64,000 bases of DNA from CAYQXJ01 sp964421565 (GTDB lineage Bacteria > Planctomycetota > Brocadiia > SM23-32), in NCBI GenBank assembly GCA_964421565.1, contig CAYQXJ010000002.1, forward strand, positions 259,405-323,404, read 5' to 3'. Both the position numbers and the translations under genes were made by a program. Each line of letters opens with the position of its first letter. Position 1 is the stretch's first letter. This document shows, one piece after another, positions 59,348-64,000 of the stretch. The notes beneath the pieces were generated by a model. It made no database searches and had not been told where the DNA came from. It saw only the letters and a list, made by a program, of their open reading frames with translations.

Positions 59348-60244
59348 GTGAGAAGCGCAGAGGATCTGAAAGATTACTTCCTCCATTACTGCAGTGCCGA
59401 GAGTGGGTTGAGTGCCAATACGCTCGACGCCTACTGCCGCGACGTGCAGGACTTGCTTGATCACGTCAACGCTAAAAGTGCATCTGATCTTGAGCAGTTG
59501 GGCACCTACGAGATTGTGAACTGGATGGATGCGTGTCGGCGGCGCGGGCTCTCGAGCCGTTCCATCCAGCGGCGGCTCGTCTCGGTGCGCATGTTCTTCC
59601 GATTCCTACGGATTGACGGTTACCTCCATCGTGATCCTACCGAAACCATCCAGACACCGCGCCCGTGGCAGCGAGTGCCCGAGGTGCTGAGCGTGGAGGA
59701 GGTGAACAGGTTGCTCGCCGCCGCGCGTCCCGACGACGCTATCGGCCTGAGGGATAAGGCCCTTCTCGAGGTGCTCTATGCCACCGGTGCGCGCGCCAGC
59801 GAGCTGTGCGGGCTCGACCTGGGTGCCCTCAATCTGGAGTACCGTTTCATCCGCTGCTATGGCAAGGGGCGCAAGGAGCGTCTGGTGCCCCTTGGGCGGG
59901 CAGCCGCAAGGGCCCTTGAGGAGTATCTGCGCGAGGGGCGCCCCCAACTCCTGAAACGCCCACAGGAGTCCGCCGTCTTCCTCACGCGCTCGGGGCGCCG
60001 GCTTGGCCGACAGACGCTGTGGCGGCGGGTACGCAAGTACGCCCGGCAAGCGGGTATCCGTCGTGACGTTCACCCGCACACCTTGCGCCACAGCTTCGCC
60101 ACGCACCTGCTAAGCGGCGGCGCCGACCTGCGCTCCGTGCAGATCATGCTCGGACACGCCGACATCTCAACCACTGAGATCTATACGCACGTCGACCGCA
60201 CGCGTCTGCAGGCGATCCACAGAGACTACCACCCTCGCGGCTGA
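59348..60244 (+). CDS. Xer-family tyrosine recombinase (XerC/XerD-like)
   Basis: A 298-residue site-specific recombinase, most likely for chromosome dimer resolution at dif. N-terminal SAM-like core-binding domain about 1-90 (SANTLDAYCRDVQDLLDH), catalytic domain about 105-298 with the first Arg in YATGARASELCGL, Lys in CYGKGRKERLVPLG, HTLRHSFATHLLSGGADL (His-x-x-Arg), LGHADISTTEIYTHV (His and nucleophile Tyr). Length is standard. GTG at 59348 is chosen because GGGAG lies 7 nt upstream; GTG at 59324 is the longer option. Followed by ybgC after 9 nt. No phage genes or att-like repeats lie nearby. Confidence 0.92.
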   Translation: MRSAEDLKDYFLHYCSAESGLSANTLDAYCRDVQDLLDHVNAKSASDLEQLGTYEIVNWMDACRRRGLSSRSIQRRLVSVRMFFRFLRIDGYLHRDPTETIQTPRPWQRVPEVLSVEEVNRLLAAARPDDAIGLRDKALLEVLYATGARASELCGLDLGALNLEYRFIRCYGKGRKERLVPLGRAAARALEEYLREGRPQLLKRPQESAVFLTRSGRRLGRQTLWRRVRKYARQAGIRRDVHPHTLRHSFATHLLSGGADLRSVQIMLGHADISTTEIYTHVDRTRLQAIHRDYHPRG

Positions 60245-60253
60245 GGCCAGCAC

Positions 60254-60676
60254 ATGGAATACGACATCCGGGACATTCGCGTGCGCTACGCCGAGACCGA
60301 CCGCATGGGCGTAGTCTACAACGCCCACTTCCTGGTCTACTTCGAGATTGGGCGTGCGGAGTACCTGCGCGGCCTCGGCACCGCTTACCGCGACCTGGAG
60401 CAGACGGGCGTGTTGTTGCCCGTGGTGGAGGCGCACTGCCATTATTTGGGCGCTGCGGAGTACGACGACGTGCTCACCATGATATCCTGGGTCTCGCGCC
60501 TGCGACCCACGCGCATCGACTTCCGTCATTTCATACGGCGAAAGAGGGACGGCGCGCCGGTCGCGGAGGGCCATGTGGTGCTGGCGTGCGTTGACGAGAA
60601 GCGCCGACCCCGTCGCCTGCCAGCAGAGATACGCGACGCCGTGACGGTCTCCCAGCCACCGGCGCCCAGCCGCTGA
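60254..60676 (+). CDS. YbgC-type acyl-CoA thioesterase
   Basis: A 140-residue hot-dog-fold thioesterase. IRVRYAETDRMGVVYNAHFLVYFEIGRAEYLR (core ETDRMGVVYNAHF, about 12-24) is the 4-hydroxybenzoyl-CoA thioesterase signature, with Asp16 as the catalytic acid. The C-terminus is Arg-rich. In proteobacteria the relative lies in the tol-pal cluster; here it is next to xer, so partner is not known. GAGG 7 nt before the ATG. Convergent with trpG/pabA, 6 nt apart. Confidence 0.88.
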   Translation: MEYDIRDIRVRYAETDRMGVVYNAHFLVYFEIGRAEYLRGLGTAYRDLEQTGVLLPVVEAHCHYLGAAEYDDVLTMISWVSRLRPTRIDFRHFIRRKRDGAPVAEGHVVLACVDEKRRPRRLPAEIRDAVTVSQPPAPSR

Positions 60677-60682
60677 GACGGC

Positions 60683-61246
60683 CTACATCTCCAGGAGATT
60701 CTGCAGCAGCCGAGGCCCTTCCACGGTGAGAAACGACTCCGGGTGGAACTGCACTCCTTCGACCGGCATGCCCCTGTGCCGTATCCCCATGATCTCGTCT
60801 GGCTCTGCTCGAGCGGTCACCTCAAGGCACTTGGGGAGTGTCTCTTCGCGAATCGAAAGGCTGTGATACCGCGTGGCCTGGAAGGGATTGCTCAGCCCCG
60901 CGTAGACCGTCTTCCCGTCGTGGTGGATCATGCTCGTCTTGCCATGCATCAGCCGGCGGTGGCGTTCGACGATGCCCCCGAAGACGTGACCAATGCATTG
61001 ATGGCCGAGGCACACCCCGAGGATGGGAACCTTACCCGCAAAGTGTGATATGACCTGGTTGGAGATGCCCGCCTCAAGTGGCGTGCACGGGCCGGGCGAG
61101 ATGATGATGCGGTCCGGTGCGAGTTGCTCGATCTCGGGCACAGTGATCTTGTCGTTGCGGTGAACAATGATCTCCGCGCCCAGCTCCCCGAGACGCTGCA
61201 CGAGGTTGTAGGTGAACGAATCATAGTTGTCGATTATCAGCAGCAT
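60683..61246 (-). CDS. Anthranilate/para-aminobenzoate synthase glutamine amidotransferase subunit
   Basis: A 187-residue class I glutamine amidotransferase (TrpG/PabA) that gives ammonia to chorismate for tryptophan or folate synthesis. MLLIIDNYDSFTYNLVQRLG (first 20 residues) is diagnostic, IIISPGPCTPLEAG gives the oxyanion region, GVCLGHQCIGHVFGG carries Cys79 and VQFHPESFLT the His-x-Glu pair. Which pathway it serves cannot be told: the synthase partner is not in the window and some organisms use one subunit for both. A promoter is found 31-59 nt upstream. Confidence 0.92.
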   Translation of the reverse strand: MLLIIDNYDSFTYNLVQRLGELGAEIIVHRNDKITVPEIEQLAPDRIIISPGPCTPLEAGISNQVISHFAGKVPILGVCLGHQCIGHVFGGIVERHRRLMHGKTSMIHHDGKTVYAGLSNPFQATRYHSLSIREETLPKCLEVTARAEPDEIMGIRHRGMPVEGVQFHPESFLTVEGPRLLQNLLEM

Positions 61247-61276
61247 GAACAGATACCTAAGCTGAAGAGCACACGG

Positions 61277-61305
61277 ATTATCGCATTCCAGCCGTGAGCG
61301 AGCAA
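61277..61305 (-). promoter_or_regulatory. Promoter of the trpG/pabA gene
   Basis: Minus strand: TTGCTC (61305-61300), 17-nt spacer, GATAAT (61282-61277). Confidence 0.55.
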
Positions 61306-61409
61306 ATCCCGGTCGCGTTCCGGTTGCTCCGTCAGTGCGCGCACGGCAGAATGGCTCGAAGGAAGGGGCGACACCACGAACCTCCCCCTTGAGGACTGCG
61401 AGGACAACG

Positions 61410-62048
61410 ATGGGCGAGATGCCGACGAAGATGTTCGTCACTACGGATGCCGCTACCTTTGCGCTGAGGCAGGGCCAGGAACTGCAGATACTGCTGATAC
61501 GCCGTGCAAACGAACCATACAAGGGCTCCTGGTGCCTGCCGGGCGGGTTCGTGGACAAGGGCGAGGATCTCCCGGACGCGTGCGCGCGGGAACTGCGCGA
61601 GGAGACATCCCTGCGGCCCGCTGCCATGGCACAGGTCGGCGCATGGGGGGCGCCGGGCCGCGACCCGCGCGGACGCAACGTCGCGGTGGCCTACCTGGCG
61701 GTGGTGCGCCCCGGCAAGGACGAGGTCTCAGCAGGCGACGACGCCGCCCACGCCGCCTGGCACACGGTGAGTGACCTGCCCGATGTCGGCTTCGACCATG
61801 CAGACATCATCGCGGCTGCCCTGAGGCGTCTGCGCGTGCTTGCCCAGCGCACCCACGTCGTCTTCGCCCTGCTGCCCGACGAGTTCAGTATGGGCGGCCT
61901 CCAGAGCGCACTGAGCGCAGTGCACGGCAGAATGGTGCCAGTGCGGCAGGCGGGCGCTTTCGCAGAACGCGCCGCTCTGCAGGAGACCGCAACCGGACTC
62001 TACCGCTGCCAAACCGAGGGTTATATGAGGCCGTTGCGAATGGCCTAA
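61410..62048 (+). CDS. Nudix hydrolase with C-terminal helical/winged-helix-like region (NrtR/ADP-ribose type)
   Basis: A 212-residue protein. Nudix box GGFVDKGEDLPDACARELREE (core G-x5-E-x7-REL-REE, about 47-67) is intact, so hydrolysis of a nucleoside diphosphate derivative such as ADP-ribose is likely. Residues about 145-212 (FALLPDEFSMGGLQSALSAVHG, then RCQTEGYMRPL) look like the winged-helix tail of NrtR-type regulators, which bind ADP-ribose and control NAD genes. The window has no NAD genes. GAGGAC lies 6 nt before the ATG; the upstream open frame lacks a start signal. Confidence 0.82.
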   Translation: MGEMPTKMFVTTDAATFALRQGQELQILLIRRANEPYKGSWCLPGGFVDKGEDLPDACARELREETSLRPAAMAQVGAWGAPGRDPRGRNVAVAYLAVVRPGKDEVSAGDDAAHAAWHTVSDLPDVGFDHADIIAAALRRLRVLAQRTHVVFALLPDEFSMGGLQSALSAVHGRMVPVRQAGAFAERAALQETATGLYRCQTEGYMRPLRMA

Positions 62049-62094
62049 ACACTTGCCTACCCGGGAGTTACGACAACGTGCTATCCCGCAGGTG

Positions 62095-62694
62095 TTACAA
62101 CACTCCCTTGGTCGACGGGACCTCGCCCGCCTGTGCCGGGTCGATGGCGATGGCGGCACGCAGTGCACGCGCACTGGCCTTGAAAATGGCCTCTGCGATG
62201 TGATGAGCGTTACCCCCCCGTGCCACGTCTAAGTGCATGTTCAGGCCCCCGTTGCTACAAAACGCACGCAGGAACTCCTCCACCAACTCCACATCGAACT
62301 CGCCAATCTTCGATGCCGGGTAGCGAACACTATAAAGCATGGCTGCCCGGCCACTTACGTCAAGTGCCGCCCGGCACAGAGCATCCTCCATCGGCACCGC
62401 GGCATCGGCGAACCGCACTATGCCCTTCTTGTCACCCAGAGCCTCTGCCAGCGCCTGGCCGAGAACGATGCCGACATCCTCGGTCGTATGGTGAGCATCG
62501 ACCTCCAGGTCGCCCTCGGCGCGGCAGGTCAGGTCCAGACGCGCGTGCCGGGCCAGCAGCTCCAGCATGTGGTCCAGGAAGCCCACCCCGGTGCTGATCT
62601 TGGCCTCTCCGGTACCGTCAAGGCACAGCTCCACGTGCACCGATGTCTCGCGCGTTGTCCTCTCCACCCGCGCCCGGCGTTCCCGTTCAGCCAT
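62095..62694 (-). CDS. hisB: Imidazoleglycerol-phosphate dehydratase
   Basis: A 199-residue histidine-pathway enzyme that dehydrates IGP to imidazole-acetol phosphate. The metal-binding repeats are complete: STGVGFLDHMLELLARHA near 35-52, LEVDAHHTTEDVGIVLGQAL near 63-82 and GGNAHHIAEAIFKASARAL near 165-183, with EEFLRAFCSNGGLNMH. No phosphatase domain, so it is the monofunctional form. It begins inside the end of hisC (8-nt overlap) with GGAGGG before it, so it is translated after hisC. Confidence 0.95.
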   Translation of the reverse strand: MAERERRARVERTTRETSVHVELCLDGTGEAKISTGVGFLDHMLELLARHARLDLTCRAEGDLEVDAHHTTEDVGIVLGQALAEALGDKKGIVRFADAAVPMEDALCRAALDVSGRAAMLYSVRYPASKIGEFDVELVEEFLRAFCSNGGLNMHLDVARGGNAHHIAEAIFKASARALRAAIAIDPAQAGEVPSTKGVL

Positions 62695-63772
62695 CTTCGC
62701 CCTCCTCGGCTCGGATGTTTGATCTGGCCCCCAGAGCGCCCTGCAAGGCATCCAGAAGCCTATCTACCTCCGTATCGGAGCCCACGCTGATGCGCAGGCA
62801 GTCGTCCACCCGCGGCAGGTCGAAGTAGCGCACCAGCACCTTTCGCTCCATCAGCTCACGGTGCAGTTCGCCCGCCTCAGTACCCTCCGGCGCCCTGGCC
62901 AGCACGAAGTTCGTGTGCGACGGCAAGCACCGAAAACCCAGCCTCTCCAGGGCCTCTGTCAGTCGTCTGCGGGTGGCCTTGATCTTGTCCACGTTGGCCG
63001 CCAGCCACTCCTGATCGCGCACGGCGGCCGTGGCGCCGGCCTGGGCGACGCGGTCCACGTTGTAAGAGTCCTTCACCTTCGCCATGCCGTCGATCAGTGG
63101 CTCCTGTGCTATGGCGAATCCAAAACGCAGCCCAGCAAGACTATAAGACTTGGAGAAGCTCCGCGCCACGATCACGTTCTCGCGTCGCTCCACCAGCCCC
63201 AGGCAGCTCTCCTCGGCGAAGTCCACGTAGGCCTCGTCCACCAACAACACGCCGTCCAGCCCCTCGGCCAGCTCCTCCACGGCCTGCGGCGCCACCATCG
63301 TGCCCGTCGGCGCGTTCGGGTTGCACAGCAGCGTCAGGCGCGCACCCGTGCCCGCAAGCCCGCCGGGCAGACCGTAATCGGCCCCAAACTCCACCTTCAC
63401 GACGCGCGCTCCCTGTATCTGCGCCAGCGACTCATAGAGACTGTAGGTAGGCACCGGAAAAGCCACCGCGTCGCCCTCCCCACAGAAGCAGCGCACCGCG
63501 ATGTTCAGGATGTCGTCGCTCCCGTTGCCGCACAGTATCCGTTCCGGCAGTGTGCCGAACACCTCGGCCGCAGCCCCGCGGAACTCGTCCGCCATGGCCG
63601 ACGGATACCGCCCCAGCCACCCGTCGACCTCCCGGTGCATCGCCTCCAGAGCGCGTGGCGACGCCGGATACGGGTTCTCATTGGTGTTCAGCTTCACGAA
63701 CCCGGGCTCGCTCGGCTGGTAGCCGGGCCGGTAGCCCTCCATCGCTTCGATGTTCGGCCGAAAATAGCTCAT
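62687..63772 (-). CDS. hisC: Histidinol-phosphate aminotransferase
   Basis: A 361-residue class II PLP aminotransferase turning imidazole-acetol phosphate into histidinol phosphate. KLNTNENPYPASP (27-39), GNGSDDILNI (about 82-91), LLCNPNAPTG (148-157), VDEAYVDF (178-185) and the PLP Lys208 in SFSKSYSLAGLR are all typical. The next pathway step's partner hisB overlaps its end by 8 nt. ATG 63772 is chosen since the family begins there; longer frame to 63877 crosses the promoter. Confidence 0.94.
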   Translation of the reverse strand: MSYFRPNIEAMEGYRPGYQPSEPGFVKLNTNENPYPASPRALEAMHREVDGWLGRYPSAMADEFRGAAAEVFGTLPERILCGNGSDDILNIAVRCFCGEGDAVAFPVPTYSLYESLAQIQGARVVKVEFGADYGLPGGLAGTGARLTLLCNPNAPTGTMVAPQAVEELAEGLDGVLLVDEAYVDFAEESCLGLVERRENVIVARSFSKSYSLAGLRFGFAIAQEPLIDGMAKVKDSYNVDRVAQAGATAAVRDQEWLAANVDKIKATRRRLTEALERLGFRCLPSHTNFVLARAPEGTEAGELHRELMERKVLVRYFDLPRVDDCLRISVGSDTEVDRLLDALQGALGARSNIRAEEGEDG

Positions 63773-63815
63773 CCCGCCGGCTCTCCGTTGCGCCACCCTT
63801 AACACATGCCCCGCA

Positions 63816-63845
63816 ATTATAGGCCATGCGGCGGCGAGAAAGCAA
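63816..63845 (-). promoter_or_regulatory. Promoter of the hisC-hisB operon
   Basis: Minus strand: TTGCTT (63845-63840), 18-nt spacer, perfect TATAAT (63821-63816); leader about 35 nt. Confidence 0.6.
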
Positions 63846-63925
63846 CGGGCGCACCACAACCGCCACCACCGCCACACCGCTACGTACCGCGCTTACTGCA
63901 TGTGGTGGCCCATATAGTCCTAAGA

Positions 63926-63971
63926 CATTGCGAGCGCGCGCGTAGCGACGAAATGGGTTCGTTTCGCAATG
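63926..63971. repeat. REP-like imperfect palindrome
   Basis: CATTGCGA (63926-63933) and TCGCAATG (63964-63971) pair as an 8-bp stem, and the inner part can extend it through GCGA-CGAA / TTCG-TTTCGC with small bulges around the loop ATGGG. The CATTGCGAGCG start resembles a palindromic repeat known from several unrelated genomes. Only one copy is seen here. Confidence 0.4.
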
Positions 63972-64000
63972 AGCATGCTGTGCTGCCCTACCTTCCGCCC

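Noticed and set aside
59348..60244. Phage or island integrase
   Set aside because: It has the compact Xer form, no att-like repeat, no excisionase and housekeeping neighbours; neither tRNA gene is near it.

Overview
This is a GC-rich bacterial chromosome segment with about 53 protein genes, two tRNA genes and no phage, IS element or CRISPR array. The organism is a diderm: Kdo-type LPS genes (arabinose-5-phosphate isomerase, a KdsC-like phosphatase, a Kdo-kinase-like protein) sit beside housekeeping genes (pyrC, purN, hisB, hisC, trpG/pabA, lspA, dksA, HU, xer). The gene mix points to a planctomycete/lentisphaera-type (PVC) or similar free-living polysaccharide degrader: a prepilin-like pseudopilin, several URO-D-fold paralogs, sugar isomerase-like TIM barrels, sulfatases, a kinase-TPR-SUMF1 fusion, and one copy of a palindrome that I associate with such genomes. 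That placement is inference; no rRNA is present.

Layout. 1-5.8 kb: leftward promoter for a gene off the edge, pseudopilin, sugar isomerase-like gene, tRNA-Ser, HAD phosphatase, polyprenyl diphosphate synthase, Ntn hydrolase. 5.8-9.4 kb (minus): sugar isomerase-like gene and a pyrC-yacP-membrane protein operon. 9.6-14.5 kb: HU, a WecA/MraY-type transferase, heparinase II/III-like lyase with an MFS transporter, tRNA-Arg. 14.7-22.8 kb: DMT transporter, M14 peptidase, then three URO-D-fold proteins with an MFS transporter, a small conserved-looking protein and a DUF6064-like membrane protein. 23-36 kb: sulfatase; an operon of GH4 glycosidase, SDR, FAD oxidoreductase and KDPG aldolase; a minus operon of creatininase-like protein, membrane glycosyltransferase and phosphodiesterase; a second sulfatase. 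36-44 kb: a 1767-residue secreted multidomain glycosidase, GH27 alpha-galactosidase and a GH28-like beta-helix protein. 44-51 kb: kdsD-kdsC, MBL hydrolase, SDR plus M20 peptidase, and a glycosidase of possible clan GH-O type. 51-59 kb: purN; dksA-lspA-FHA/GAF/PP2C phosphatase; a degenerate kinase fused to SUMF1, with kdkA-like kinase and cupin. 59-64 kb: xer, ybgC, trpG/pabA, Nudix, and hisC-hisB.

How they work together. The sulfatases, GH27, GH28-like, GH4, KDPG aldolase and SDRs suggest uptake and largely intracellular breakdown of sulfated, galactose- and/or uronate-containing glycans. Only the 1767-residue enzyme has an obvious signal peptide; both sulfatases, GH27 and the heparinase-like lyase start at their folds. 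Promoters with a TTGnnn / 16-18 nt / TAnnnT pattern can be read by eye before most transcription units, so operon boundaries here are fairly well supported. The most unusual protein is the 1030-residue kinase-like/TPR/SUMF1 fusion, whose kinase catalytic Asp is His and whose SUMF1 domain lacks the formylglycine-enzyme cysteine pair.
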